Positions 44,473 through 53,456 of a stretch of DNA of 64,000 nt are shown piece by piece. The stretch spans positions 62,001 through 126,000 of the forward strand of contig WGND01000003.1 of NCBI GenBank assembly GCA_016124805.1. Reading direction: 5' to 3'. The position numbers were made by a program, and so were the translations under genes. Numbering within the stretch: position 1 is the stretch's first letter; the number at the start of each line of letters is the position of its first letter. The notes beneath the pieces are model-generated. The model had not been told where the DNA came from, did no database searches, and was given only the letters and a program-made list of their open reading frames with translations. This DNA is from Hyphomicrobiales bacterium. Lineage in GTDB: Bacteria; Pseudomonadota; Alphaproteobacteria; Parvibaculales; Parvibaculaceae.

Positions 44473-45780
44473 CTAACCAATGCCGACGCCGTCATAGGCA
44501 AAGCCTGCGGCTTTCATTTCCGAGGGCTTGTAGATGTTGCGCAGATCTACCAGAACCTTTTCTTTCATCGTTTTGGACAGGCGTTCAAAATCGAGCGCGC
44601 GGTACTCGTTCCATTCGGTGATGATGACAAGCGCTGCGGCATCCTTGGCGGTTGCATATGGGTTGTCGCAATAGGCGACCTCCTTCGGCAGCATGTGCTT
44701 TGCCTCTTTCACGCCCTGCGGATCATGGGCCTGAACCCTGGCGCCTTTGGCGATGAGACCCGGCACGATATCAAGTGAGGGTGAATCCCGCATGTCATCG
44801 GTATCCGGCTTGAATGTCAGGCCAAGTACGCCGATGGTCTTGCCGTCGACGGAGCCGCCACAGGCTTCAACCACCTTGTCGACCATTCGCAACTTGCGCG
44901 CGTTATTGACGGCAACCACGGCCTCCACGATGCGGGTCGGCGCGCCATATTGCTGGGCAGTGCGGACAAGAGCCAGCGTGTCCTTGGGAAAGCAGGAACC
45001 ACCATAGCCGGGGCCTGCGTGAAGGAATTTCTTGCCGATGCGGCCGTCGAGCCCGATGCCGCGGGCCACGTCCTGCACATTGCCGCCCGCCTTTTCGCAG
45101 AGATCGGCGATCTCGTTGATAAAGGTGATCTTGGTAGCAAGGAAGGCATTGGCCGCATATTTGATGATCTCGGCGGTGCGGCGGCTGGTGAAGACGATCG
45201 GAGTCTCATTAATATAAAGCGGGCGATAAAGCGCGCGCAGCACCTCGCGGGCGCGTTCATCCTCAGCTCCACAGACCACACGGTCGGGCCGCTTGAAATC
45301 ATCAATGGCCGCACCCTCGCGCAGAAATTCCGGGTTGGAGGCAACGGAGAAGTCGCCATCGGGCCGGGTCTTGCGAATAATGGCTTCAACTTCGTCAGCC
45401 GTGCCGACAGGCACCGTCGATTTGGTGACGATGACCGTATAGCCTTGCATATGGGCGGCGATCTCTTCGGCGGCGGCATAAACATAAGAGAGGTCGGCAT
45501 GGCCGTCGCCGCGTCGGGTCGGTGTGCCCACGGCAATGAAAACGGCATCGACATCTTTGACGGCTTCAGCCAGATCGGTTGTAAAAGAGAGGCGGCCTGA
45601 AAAGCGGTTGCCATTTACCAGCACATCAAGGCCGGGTTCATAGATCGGAATCTCGCCACGCAGCAGGGCCTCGATTTTCTCCTCATTTTTGTCCACGCAA
45701 ATGACTTCATGGCCGAAATCAGCAAAACAGGCACCAGAGACAAGGCCGACATATCCAGAACCGATCATCGCAACGCGCAT
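44473..45780 (-). CDS. ugd: UDP-glucose 6-dehydrogenase
   Basis: 435 residues. NAD-binding N-terminus [26 protein letters not shown], central [13 protein letters not shown] with the catalytic cysteine, and [17 protein letters not shown] at the C-terminal domain. It oxidises UDP-glucose to UDP-glucuronate, feeding UDP-xylose synthase downstream and the UDP-glucuronate 4-epimerase encoded divergently. First gene of a six-gene minus-strand operon. UDP-glucose comes from galU at 60261-61157. Confidence 0.97.
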   Translation of the reverse strand: MRVAMIGSGYVGLVSGACFADFGHEVICVDKNEEKIEALLRGEIPIYEPGLDVLVNGNRFSGRLSFTTDLAEAVKDVDAVFIAVGTPTRRGDGHADLSYVYAAAEEIAAHMQGYTVIVTKSTVPVGTADEVEAIIRKTRPDGDFSVASNPEFLREGAAIDDFKRPDRVVCGAEDERAREVLRALYRPLYINETPIVFTSRRTAEIIKYAANAFLATKITFINEIADLCEKAGGNVQDVARGIGLDGRIGKKFLHAGPGYGGSCFPKDTLALVRTAQQYGAPTRIVEAVVAVNNARKLRMVDKVVEACGGSVDGKTIGVLGLTFKPDTDDMRDSPSLDIVPGLIAKGARVQAHDPQGVKEAKHMLPKEVAYCDNPYATAKDAAALVIITEWNEYRALDFERLSKTMKEKVLVDLRNIYKPSEMKAAGFAYDGVGIG

Positions 45781-46012
45781 TGAGAATACCTATCGAAGGG
45801 GAGTTGGTGGGTGAGGCAGGTTTGACTGTCTAACAGTCCGATTCAGAGGAACTAATAAAAGACTTATCCTCAAACTATGACATTCTCAGATAATTATGAC
45901 ACAGACTATCTTCTCCAATCATGTCGTAAAATCGGCTTCTATGTTAAGCAATAATATTGAGAATGGATGAACCGGCGCGGTTTTGGCGGGTTAGAGTTTC
46001 TGTGAGGGGTAA

Positions 46013-46987
46013 ATGACCATTCTTGTGACAGGGGCTGCCGGTTTTATCGGCAGTCATGTTTGTCAGGCACTTCTGGATCGTGGTGATCGTGTCGTGGGGA
46101 TTGATGATCTCAATCCCTATTATGATCCCGCCCTCAAGCAGGCGCGGCTGGACAGGCTTCTGCCGCGCAATGGATTCAGTTTCTATCAGGGCGATATCGC
46201 GGAAACCGCTGCCATCGCGGCTGCGGTCAAAGACCGGGAGATCACCGGTGTGGTACATCTTGCGGCGCAGGCCGGCGTGCGCTACTCGCTTGAGAACCCG
46301 CGCGCCTATGTGCGATCCAATCTGATGGGCCATCTTGAGATTCTGGAACTGTGCCGGCATCTGGGCACGGTCAATCACCTTGTCTATGCCTCCTCAAGCT
46401 CCGTCTATGGTGGCAATGAGAAGGTGCCTTTCAGCGAATCTGATCCGGTGGATCATCCCGTTTCGCTTTATGCGGTCACAAAGAAGGCCGATGAGCTTAT
46501 GAGCCATGCCTATGCGCATCTCTATGGCATCGCCCAGACAGGCCTTCGCTATTTCACGGTCTATGGCCCCTGGGGCCGTCCTGACATGGCCTATTGGATT
46601 TTTACCAAGGCCATGCTGGCAGGTGAGCCCATCAAGCTCTTCAATCAGGGTGAGATGTGGCGCGACTTTACCTATATCGACGACATTGTGGCCGGTACGA
46701 TTGCGGCCCTCGACAATCCCCCGTCGGCCCAAGCCGGCGTGCCGCACCGAATCTATAATATCGGCCACAACCAGCCTGAACATCTGGGTCATTTCGTCGA
46801 TATTCTGGAGGATGTGCTGGGCGTGAAGGCCGTGCGTCAGCTTGAGCCCATGCAGCCGGGTGATGTGGTTCGGACCTATGCTGACATCACGGATATCAGC
46901 CGCGATCTCGGGTTTTCACCCAAGACCAGCCTGAAAGAGGGTCTATCCAGCTTTGCCGACTGGTATCGGGGCTACTTCAAGCCCTGA
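46013..46987 (+). CDS. UDP-glucuronate 4-epimerase-like NAD-dependent epimerase
   Basis: 324 residues, extended SDR: VTGAAGFIGSHVCQALLDRG, HLAAQAGVRYSLENPRAYV, YASSSSVYGGNEKVPFSE and SLYAVTKKADELM with catalytic Tyr and Lys. AAQAGVRYS and FTVYGPWGRPDMA are characteristic of UDP-GlcA 4-epimerases (GAE/LpsL type), which produce UDP-galacturonate. Divergent from ugd with a 232-base spacer, fitting use of the same UDP-glucuronate pool. The spacer holds no other recognised signal. Confidence 0.9.
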   Translation: MTILVTGAAGFIGSHVCQALLDRGDRVVGIDDLNPYYDPALKQARLDRLLPRNGFSFYQGDIAETAAIAAAVKDREITGVVHLAAQAGVRYSLENPRAYVRSNLMGHLEILELCRHLGTVNHLVYASSSSVYGGNEKVPFSESDPVDHPVSLYAVTKKADELMSHAYAHLYGIAQTGLRYFTVYGPWGRPDMAYWIFTKAMLAGEPIKLFNQGEMWRDFTYIDDIVAGTIAALDNPPSAQAGVPHRIYNIGHNQPEHLGHFVDILEDVLGVKAVRQLEPMQPGDVVRTYADITDISRDLGFSPKTSLKEGLSSFADWYRGYFKP

Positions 46988-47089
46988 ATATCAAACAGGC
47001 ACTTGCCAAGCGGTTATTTATGCTCATTCTGACACGAAATTTTTGTGCCAGACCTTGAGGGTTTGGCCAGCTGGGAAGGATCCGGGCCT

Positions 47090-48157
47090 TTGTCGTCATC
47101 AGGACGTATTGCACTCATCACAGGCATCACAGGCCAGGACGGGGCCTATCTGGCCCGGCTTCTTCTCGACAAGGGTTATATTGTCCATGGCATCAAGCGC
47201 CGCTCTTCCTCCTTCAATACCGCCCGCATTGACGATCTCTATCAGGACCCGCATATCGATAATGCGCGGCTCTTTCTTCATTATGGCGATCTGACGGATT
47301 CAACAGGCCTCATCCGCATCGTGCAGGAAACCAAGCCCGACGAGCTTTATAATCTGGCGGCCCAGTCCCATGTGCAGGTCAGTTTCGAGACACCGGAATA
47401 TACGGCCAATGCGGATGCGATCGGCACGCTGCGGCTGCTCGAAGCCATTCGCATTCTCGGTATGGAGAAGACCTGTCGCTTCTATCAGGCCTCGACCTCT
47501 GAGCTATATGGCAAGGCGCAGGAAACGCCCCAGCGTGAGACGACGCCCTTCTATCCCCGAAGCCCCTATGCGGCGGCCAAGCTCTATGCCTATTGGATGA
47601 CGGTGAATTACCGTGAAGCCTATGGCATGCATGCCTCCAACGGCATTCTCTTCAATCATGAGAGCCCCATGCGCGGTGAGACCTTTGTGACGCGCAAGAT
47701 CACGCGCGCCGTGGCCTCCATTGAGGTCGGGCAGCAGGAGGTTCTTTATCTGGGCAATCTGGATGCCAAGCGCGACTGGGGCCATGCGCGGGACTATGTC
47801 GACGGCATGTGGCGCATGCTGCAGCAGGATGTGGCGGATGACTATGTCCTCGCGACCGGCGAGACCCATTCGGTGCGTGAATTTGTCGAACGGGCCTTTG
47901 CCGAGGTAGGCCGCCATATTGTCTGGTCCGGCCAGGGGGCCGATGAAATCGGTACGGATGCAGCGACAAACAAGGTTCGGGTGCGTATCGATCCACGCTA
48001 TTTCAGGCCGACGGAAGTTGACCTTCTGATCGGGGATCCGAGCAAGGCCTTTGAGAAGCTTGGCTGGAAGCATACGACCAACTTCGAGCAGCTCGTGTCT
48101 GAAATGATGGCATTTGATCTCAAACTGCTTTCGGCCGTGGCCAATCTCAAGAGCTGA
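47090..48157 (+). CDS. gmd: GDP-mannose 4,6-dehydratase
   Basis: 355 residues from the chosen TTG. All GMD marks are present: [38 protein letters not shown] (NADP phosphate and tetramer loop), [45 protein letters not shown] and [17 protein letters not shown]. It makes GDP-4-keto-6-deoxymannose, precursor of fucose, rhamnose or perosamine. The TTG has GAAGGA nine bases ahead; a GTG at 47045 would add 15 residues. GDP-mannose is provided by manC at 62493. Confidence 0.95.
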   Translation: MSSSGRIALITGITGQDGAYLARLLLDKGYIVHGIKRRSSSFNTARIDDLYQDPHIDNARLFLHYGDLTDSTGLIRIVQETKPDELYNLAAQSHVQVSFETPEYTANADAIGTLRLLEAIRILGMEKTCRFYQASTSELYGKAQETPQRETTPFYPRSPYAAAKLYAYWMTVNYREAYGMHASNGILFNHESPMRGETFVTRKITRAVASIEVGQQEVLYLGNLDAKRDWGHARDYVDGMWRMLQQDVADDYVLATGETHSVREFVERAFAEVGRHIVWSGQGADEIGTDAATNKVRVRIDPRYFRPTEVDLLIGDPSKAFEKLGWKHTTNFEQLVSEMMAFDLKLLSAVANLKS

Positions 48158-48300
48158 GCGTTGCATTTTTGCACGGGGTATAGCTTATGAGCCGGTCAGT
48201 GGTCTGAATCTGGTGCGCCCTTCTTGCCATTCCATGTGTATCTCGGCACGATCTTCACTCTGCATACGGATGTATGTCAGTGGGCTTGATCGGGGGGCAC

Positions 48301-49041
48301 ATGGATATTTCGCAGGTGACGGTCTGGGCGCAGCAGTTCACAGATGACCTCAGCTATTTCCTGTCGCATTTGCCGGCATGGCTCTCTTCGCCTTTTGCCC
48401 TTTTCATCTATAGCTGGCTCTTTCTTCTGGTCCTCATACTGGGATCGGCAATATTGGGATATCGTCAGCTCAAGGTGCTCAAGGCCTTTAACGAGGCTGA
48501 TCTTGTGCGCCGCAGGCCGGGACCTCTGGCCCGCCGTATGGATTCCATCCGCCGAGACATCCGTGAGCTGGATGCATTTGCTGCGGCCAAGATGAAAAAC
48601 ATTCTCGGGATGACGGCAGGCCTTCTCGCGGCCGGGATCATCATTCCCGGCGTCGCGCTTGCCCTGATTGCCTATTATCAGCAATGGTTCCTGCCGGGAC
48701 CGCCAGCCCTTCTTCTGCAAACAGATGCCGGTGCACAGGTCGCTTCCCAACCATTGCAGCTTCTCTATTTCATCGTCGATCAGAGCCTGAAGGGCGGACT
48801 GAGCGATACGTTCGAGGTCTTTAATCTCGCCATTACGCGGGTCACAAATAATCCGGAAAATGTTGTCTATTCCGGCTTTGTGCTTTTCTACCGCATCATT
48901 GCGGGGGCCGTTGTCATTACCATTATTTATGCCAATGCGCGGATGATCCTCGGCTTGCGCCATGTGAAGGAGGCGACAAAGAAGCTCAAGGAGCAACTCG
49001 CTGTCGCCGAGGTGGAGGCCAAGCTGGTCGCGGCCCGCTAA
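48301..49041 (+). CDS. Uncharacterised membrane protein
   Basis: 246 residues with three likely transmembrane segments (about 32-55 SSPFALFIYSWLFLLVLILG; about 100-123 LGMTAGLLAAGIIIPGVALA; about 195-217 FYRIIAGAVVITIIYANARM) and a basic, charged C-terminal coiled-coil (HVKEATKKLKEQLAVAEVEAKL). ATG 48301 has a run of six G just upstream; an earlier in-frame ATG at 48274 is possible. I recognise no family. It lies between two gmd paralogues and is followed at once by a 26-base tandem repeat. Confidence 0.75.
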   Translation: MDISQVTVWAQQFTDDLSYFLSHLPAWLSSPFALFIYSWLFLLVLILGSAILGYRQLKVLKAFNEADLVRRRPGPLARRMDSIRRDIRELDAFAAAKMKNILGMTAGLLAAGIIIPGVALALIAYYQQWFLPGPPALLLQTDAGAQVASQPLQLLYFIVDQSLKGGLSDTFEVFNLAITRVTNNPENVVYSGFVLFYRIIAGAVVITIIYANARMILGLRHVKEATKKLKEQLAVAEVEAKLVAAR

Positions 49042-49048
49042 GCCCTCA

Positions 49049-49178
49049 TGCCTCTTTGAGCCATTTGTTATTGATGCCTCTTTGAGCCATTTGTTATTGA
49101 TGCCTCTTTGAGCCATTTGTTATTGATGCCTCTTTGAGCCATTTGTTATTGATGCCTCTTTGAGCCATTTGTTATTGA
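49049..49178. repeat. 26-bp tandem repeat, five perfect copies
   Basis: The unit TGCCTCTTTGAGCCATTTGT plus TATTGA is repeated five times without a mismatch, and a decayed sixth copy begins at 49179. It starts eight bases after the stop of the membrane-protein gene and ends about 80 bases before the CoA-transferase start. Every unit carries stop codons, so it is not coding. There are no spacers, which excludes CRISPR. Confidence 0.97.
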
Positions 49179-49259
49179 TGCCGCTCTGCGCCATGATGTT
49201 TTCAACTCAAGGCTGCCTCAGACAGCCGGTAGCCAATAAAAAGAAGACAGGAAATGGCC

Positions 49260-50465
49260 ATGGAGAAGGGTGTTTTCAGCGATCTGCTGGTGATTGACTG
49301 TGCGAGCTTCATTGCTGGGCCGGCAGCGGCCACGATCCTCTCGGATTTTGGGGCCCGTGTGATCAAGATCGAGCCCCCTGAAATAGGCGACAGCTATCGC
49401 CAGCTCAGACATATTCCTGGCATGCCCAGGGCCGAACAGGACTATTTCTGGATTCTCGATAACCGGAACAAGGAGAGCCTGGCGCTCGACCTGAAACATC
49501 CCGATGCCCGCACCGTTCTGGAAGATCTTGTGGCGAGGGCAGATGTCTTCATCACCAATTTTCCCGGGCCCATACGTAAGCGCCTGAGGCTGCGGGCCGA
49601 AGACATATTGCCGCTCAATGACCGTCTGATCTATGCCTCGCTGACGCCTTATGGCGAGACCGGGCCCGAAAAGGACAGGACCGGCTATGATGCGACGGCC
49701 TATTGGGCGCGCTCCGGCCTGATGGATGCCGTGCGCCCGAACCAGCAGATTGAACCCGCGATCTCGGTGCCTGGCATGGGCGACCATCCGACGGCTGTGG
49801 CGCTCTACAGCGCCATTGTCACGGCGCTTTATCGGCGCGAGCGGACAGGCAGGGGCGGGGCTGTCTCAACGTCATTGCTGGCCAATGGTCTCTGGGCCAA
49901 CGCCGCCCATGTGCAGGCATCAATTGTGGATGCGGATTTTTCCATTCGCCTGCAGCGCGGACAGCGCGGCGCGCTGACCGAGCTTTATGAATGCAGGGAC
50001 GGACGATGGTTCATGTTTGCCATGCTGAATTATCAGCGGGAGTGGCCCCTGCTTGCGGAGGCCATTGGCAAGCCGGAATGGCTGCGTGACAAGCGGTTTG
50101 AGAGCCATGAGGCCCGTAGCGCCCATACCGCTGAGCTTGTGGCGCTGCTGTCAGAGGTTTTTCTGACGCGGGACTGGCGGGAATGGCGGGCGATTTTTCA
50201 GGCGGCGGGCCTCACCTATGGGCCGATTTCGCGCCCCGAGGACCAGATGCTCTGCCCGCAGGTGGCGGCCAATGGCTATCTGCCTGAAATTGCAGGCAGT
50301 GGCGGCATGAAGACGGTCGACAGCCCGGTTCACATGGCCGGCGAGGTCAAGCGCATCCCCGGGATTGCACCTGAAATCGGCGAACATAGCCGCACAATCC
50401 TGGCATTCATGGGCTATGAAGACGAGGTGATTGATCGGCTGATGACAAGTGGGGCGGTAGCCTAG
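49260..50465 (+). CDS. CaiB/BaiF (class III) CoA-transferase
   Basis: 401 residues. Family III CoA-transferase pattern: LLVIDCASFIAGPAAATILSDFGARVIKIE at the start, DNRNKESLALDLKHPDAR, and the catalytic aspartate in PGMGDHPTAV (Asp175). These enzymes move CoA between carboxylic acids such as formate, oxalate, carnitine, succinate or mesaconate; substrate unknown here. ATG 49260 is preferred because AGGA lies seven bases upstream; the ATG at 49254 is too close. A metabolic CoA-transferase among nucleotide-sugar genes is unusual; it might supply an acyl group or be a bystander. Confidence 0.9.
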   Translation: MEKGVFSDLLVIDCASFIAGPAAATILSDFGARVIKIEPPEIGDSYRQLRHIPGMPRAEQDYFWILDNRNKESLALDLKHPDARTVLEDLVARADVFITNFPGPIRKRLRLRAEDILPLNDRLIYASLTPYGETGPEKDRTGYDATAYWARSGLMDAVRPNQQIEPAISVPGMGDHPTAVALYSAIVTALYRRERTGRGGAVSTSLLANGLWANAAHVQASIVDADFSIRLQRGQRGALTELYECRDGRWFMFAMLNYQREWPLLAEAIGKPEWLRDKRFESHEARSAHTAELVALLSEVFLTRDWREWRAIFQAAGLTYGPISRPEDQMLCPQVAANGYLPEIAGSGGMKTVDSPVHMAGEVKRIPGIAPEIGEHSRTILAFMGYEDEVIDRLMTSGAVA

Positions 50466-50512
50466 GACGCGCAAATAGGCCATTGTCCGGCTTTTGGGGC
50501 CGCCACATTCCG

Positions 50513-51598
50513 ATGCCGAAACAGATATTCAGCGAGCAACACCGAACCGCGCTCATCACAGGTGTGACGGGGCAGGACGGGGGGTATCTCGCGGCGCTGC
50601 TGTTGAAAAAAGGCTATCTCATTCACGGTCTGGCGCGAGACCCGGCAAGCCTCGCCATGGACCGTTTTGCGGGTATCCCTGATGTCGCGACACGATTGAT
50701 CCTGCATCGGGCGGATATGGCCGATGGTGACCGGCTTCGCGCGCTGGTGGATGATATCCGACCTGACGAGATCTATAATCTCGCCGCGCAATCCCATGTT
50801 CAGGCAAGCTTTGACGATCCCGCCCATACGGCCGAGGTCAATGCGGCCGGTCCTCTCCATCTTCTTCAGGCCCTTCATGAGCTTGATGCCGGTCGTCGCA
50901 TCCGTTTCTGTCAGGCCTCGAGTTCGGAGATGTTCGGCGAGGCAAAAGGCCTGCAGGACGAGATGGCGCCGCTGCATCCTGCCAACCCCTATGCGGCGGC
51001 CAAATGCGCAGCCTTTGAGGCTGTGATCCGGTTTCGCGAGGCTCATGGCCTGCATGCCTCCAACGCCATTCTCTTCAATCATGAGAGCCCCTATCGCCAT
51101 GAGCGCTTCGTGACGCGCAAGATATCCATGGCCGTTGCGGGTTTTTATTTTGGACAGGGGCGATGTCTTCGACTGGGCAATCTCGACACGCGACGTGACT
51201 GGGGCCATGCCCGCGACTATGTCGCCGGCATGTGGCTGATGCTGCAGCAGGCAACGCCCGGTGATTATGTTTTTGCAACCGGACAGAACCATTCGGTGCG
51301 GGACTTTGTGGAACGGGCCTTTGCCGAGATCGGGCGCGAGATTGTCTGGGAGGGTGCAGCTGTGAACGAGGTTGGTCGCGATGCCCGCTCCGGTGAAGTG
51401 CTTGTGATGGTTGATGCCGAATATTTCCGGCCAACCGATCTTCAGTCGTCGCTCGGCGATGCCAGCAAGGCCCGCCGCCTTCTCGGATGGCATATTGATA
51501 TTGATTTTAATTCGCTGGTCCGTGAAATGGTGGCGGCAGATATTGCGCGCCTTGAGGCGGAGCACCCGGACTTTACGCGTGAGACAATCTGCGACTAA
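50513..51598 (+). CDS. GDP-mannose 4,6-dehydratase paralogue
   Basis: 361 residues, clearly GMD-like: [68 protein letters not shown] and FNHESPYRHERFVTRKI. Unlike the first GMD, the [15 protein letters not shown] loop is replaced by LARDPASLAMDRFAGI, so cofactor phosphate binding and tetramer contacts may differ. It could be a diverged dehydratase, or have another GDP-sugar substrate. ATG 50513 is chosen; a TTG at 50483 is an in-frame alternative. It closely follows the CoA-transferase (about 47 bases). Confidence 0.88.
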   Translation: MPKQIFSEQHRTALITGVTGQDGGYLAALLLKKGYLIHGLARDPASLAMDRFAGIPDVATRLILHRADMADGDRLRALVDDIRPDEIYNLAAQSHVQASFDDPAHTAEVNAAGPLHLLQALHELDAGRRIRFCQASSSEMFGEAKGLQDEMAPLHPANPYAAAKCAAFEAVIRFREAHGLHASNAILFNHESPYRHERFVTRKISMAVAGFYFGQGRCLRLGNLDTRRDWGHARDYVAGMWLMLQQATPGDYVFATGQNHSVRDFVERAFAEIGREIVWEGAAVNEVGRDARSGEVLVMVDAEYFRPTDLQSSLGDASKARRLLGWHIDIDFNSLVREMVAADIARLEAEHPDFTRETICD

Positions 51599-51605
51599 CG
51601 CCTTG

Positions 51606-51662
51606 TCCCGCCAAATTCCGCAAAATCTCCCGCCAAATTCCGCAAAATCCCGCCAAATCCCG
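51606..51662. repeat. Short imperfect direct repeats after the second gmd
   Basis: TCCCGCCAAATTCCGCAAAA occurs at 51606-51625 and 51628-51647, followed by the partial third copy TCCCGCCAAATCCCG at 51648-51662. The array starts eight bases past the gmd-paralogue stop. The rest of the roughly 300-base spacer up to 51897 has a sigma-54-like site at 51843 and no recognised gene. Confidence 0.85.
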
Positions 51663-51842
51663 GTGCGCGATCAGTCCCGTTGCGGCACAATCATGTCCCG
51701 AACTGAAAACATTCGTTTTCTTCAAATTGGCGACAGGCTAGGCTTTCGAGTGTATTCGGGCCTTTTTGGAGCTTTCTTCTTCTTCGGCTCGGTCTTAAAA
51801 ATGTATTCCTGTCGCCATATGGTTCAAACGGGTCATGACAAC

Positions 51843-51857
51843 TGGCCCGGGACTTGC
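51843..51857 (+). promoter_or_regulatory. Sigma-54-like promoter of the initiating sugar transferase
   Basis: TGGCCC, five bases, TTGC then T: GG at 51844-51845 and GC at 51856-51857 are exactly 10 bases apart. The predicted transcript start is near 51869, about 30 bases before the coding start. The same form is found before the wza-like gene at 22345. Confidence 0.55.
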
Positions 51858-51897
51858 TGAAATCTCAATATTGCTCAGTTTGAGATGTTTCTGAACG

Positions 51898-53424
51898 GTG
51901 GGGGTTATGCAGGGTACGGGGGTAGAGTCAGCTGAAACTTTTGGTCAGCATATCGGCCAGGGAGCCGCGCCATCGGCTGTCGCGGATATGATGAAGTCGA
52001 TGCCGCCTCAATTTGGGTCTCCGGGTGTCGTCACCGAGCGTGCCTCGCAGCAGGTGCTGGCTGATCTTTGTGCTGCCTTTGATTTCCTGACCGTATTGGC
52101 CTGCGCCATTGTCGCCAAATATTTTTACATCGACGCGTATTTGGACAGGGCGACGCCCCTACCCGAATATCTCATCATCGGCCTGATTGGCGCGAGCGTT
52201 GCCACCTTTATTCTGCGTCGGCAGGGGGCCTATTCGATTGATGTTCTCGGCAGTACGCGCGGCTATGTCAGGCGTGCCCTGATTGCCATTCTTGTCGCCG
52301 CCTTCTTCCTGTTTGGCGTTGGCTATTTTCTGAAAATGTCTCAGTCCTATTCGCGTGGCTGGATCATCAGCTGGTTTGCCCTTTCATTTCTTGTACTGAT
52401 TGCCAACCGGTTCCTGACCTCCCTTTATCTGAAGCGCTGGATATCGAAGGGGATATTTGCCAAGCAGGTCGCCATTTTCGGCAGCGGCATGATTGCTAAA
52501 TATCTGCTGACACATCTCAGGCAGGACACCTCACGCATGAATGTGGTGGGTGTGTTTGATGATGCCTATGGTTCTACTACGTCAGCTGTTCCCGCGTCTG
52601 GCGGCCTGTCGGAGCTCATTCGTCTGGCACAGCGAACACGCATCGACGAGGTTGTGATCGCCTTGCCGCTCTCGGAAACCCAGCGCATTGAGAAGCTGTT
52701 TGCTGAGCTCTCGATTCTGCCGAGCGCCATTTCCCTCTGCCCGGATATTGTGGCTTTCCGTCTGCGTCCCAAGCGCATGGTGGATCACAATGGTGTCATG
52801 CTGATGGAACTTGCCGGACGTCCGCTGGACGACTGGAGCCCGATTATCAAGTCACTGGAGGATAAAATCATTGCCGGCTTGCTGCTGACATTTGCAGCCC
52901 CCTTGATGATCCTGATTGCCGCGATGATCAAGCTCGACAGCCCGGGCCCGTTCTTTTTCCGGCAGCGGCGCCATGGTTTCAACCATGAAGTGATTTCCGT
53001 TCTGAAATTCAGGACCATGCGGGTGGCGGAAGACGGCCCGCAGGTGACCCAGGCCCAGAAGAATGATCCGCGCGTGACGCGGGTCGGGCGTTTTCTACGC
53101 CGGACGAGCCTTGATGAATTGCCGCAGCTCATCAATGTGTTGATGGGCACCATGTCGCTGGTGGGGCCGCGTCCCCACGCCCTTGCCCATAATGAATATT
53201 ATGCCGCCACGCTGGAGCGCTATGCCGCCCGCCACAAGGTCAAGCCGGGTATCACCGGCTGGGCACAGATCAATGGTTTCCGGGGCGAAACCGATACGCC
53301 GGAAAAAATGCGCAAGCGTGTCGAATATGATCTCTACTACATTGAGAACTGGTCGATCTGGCTGGATATCAAGATCATTCTGCTGACACCCTTTCTCGGC
53401 CTCATTGGCAAGAATGCGTTTTGA
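51898..53424 (+). CDS. Undecaprenyl-phosphate sugar-1-phosphate transferase (WcaJ-like)
   Basis: 508 residues: four N-terminal transmembrane segments, a Rossmann CoA_binding_3 domain (about 195-310, VAIFGSGMIAKYLLTHL), a fifth membrane helix and the C-terminal bacterial sugar transferase domain (IKLDSPGPFFFRQRRHGFNHEVISVLKFRTM; RRTSLDELPQLINVLMGTMSLVGPRPHA). It starts repeat-unit synthesis by loading a sugar phosphate, usually glucose or galactose, on undecaprenyl phosphate. GTG 51898 or ATG 51907 may be the start; neither has an ideal binding site. No other initiating transferase is in the window. Confidence 0.94.
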   Translation: MGVMQGTGVESAETFGQHIGQGAAPSAVADMMKSMPPQFGSPGVVTERASQQVLADLCAAFDFLTVLACAIVAKYFYIDAYLDRATPLPEYLIIGLIGASVATFILRRQGAYSIDVLGSTRGYVRRALIAILVAAFFLFGVGYFLKMSQSYSRGWIISWFALSFLVLIANRFLTSLYLKRWISKGIFAKQVAIFGSGMIAKYLLTHLRQDTSRMNVVGVFDDAYGSTTSAVPASGGLSELIRLAQRTRIDEVVIALPLSETQRIEKLFAELSILPSAISLCPDIVAFRLRPKRMVDHNGVMLMELAGRPLDDWSPIIKSLEDKIIAGLLLTFAAPLMILIAAMIKLDSPGPFFFRQRRHGFNHEVISVLKFRTMRVAEDGPQVTQAQKNDPRVTRVGRFLRRTSLDELPQLINVLMGTMSLVGPRPHALAHNEYYAATLERYAARHKVKPGITGWAQINGFRGETDTPEKMRKRVEYDLYYIENWSIWLDIKIILLTPFLGLIGKNAF

Positions 53425-53456
53425 CGTTCACGCTTTCCAATCGATAGATTTTTCTC

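Noticed and set aside
45971-45986. Sigma-54-like GG-N10-GC pair before the epimerase gene
   Set aside because: Spacing fits but the -12 block reads TGGC, not TTGC, and the -24 block is CGGCGC; too weak to report.
49049-49178. Possible CRISPR array
   Set aside because: Units are directly adjacent with no unique spacers, and no cas genes are near.
50462-51565. Minus-strand frame of 367 codons opposite the second gmd
   Set aside because: It mirrors the gmd paralogue; its product has no recognisable fold and the sense strand carries all dehydratase motifs.
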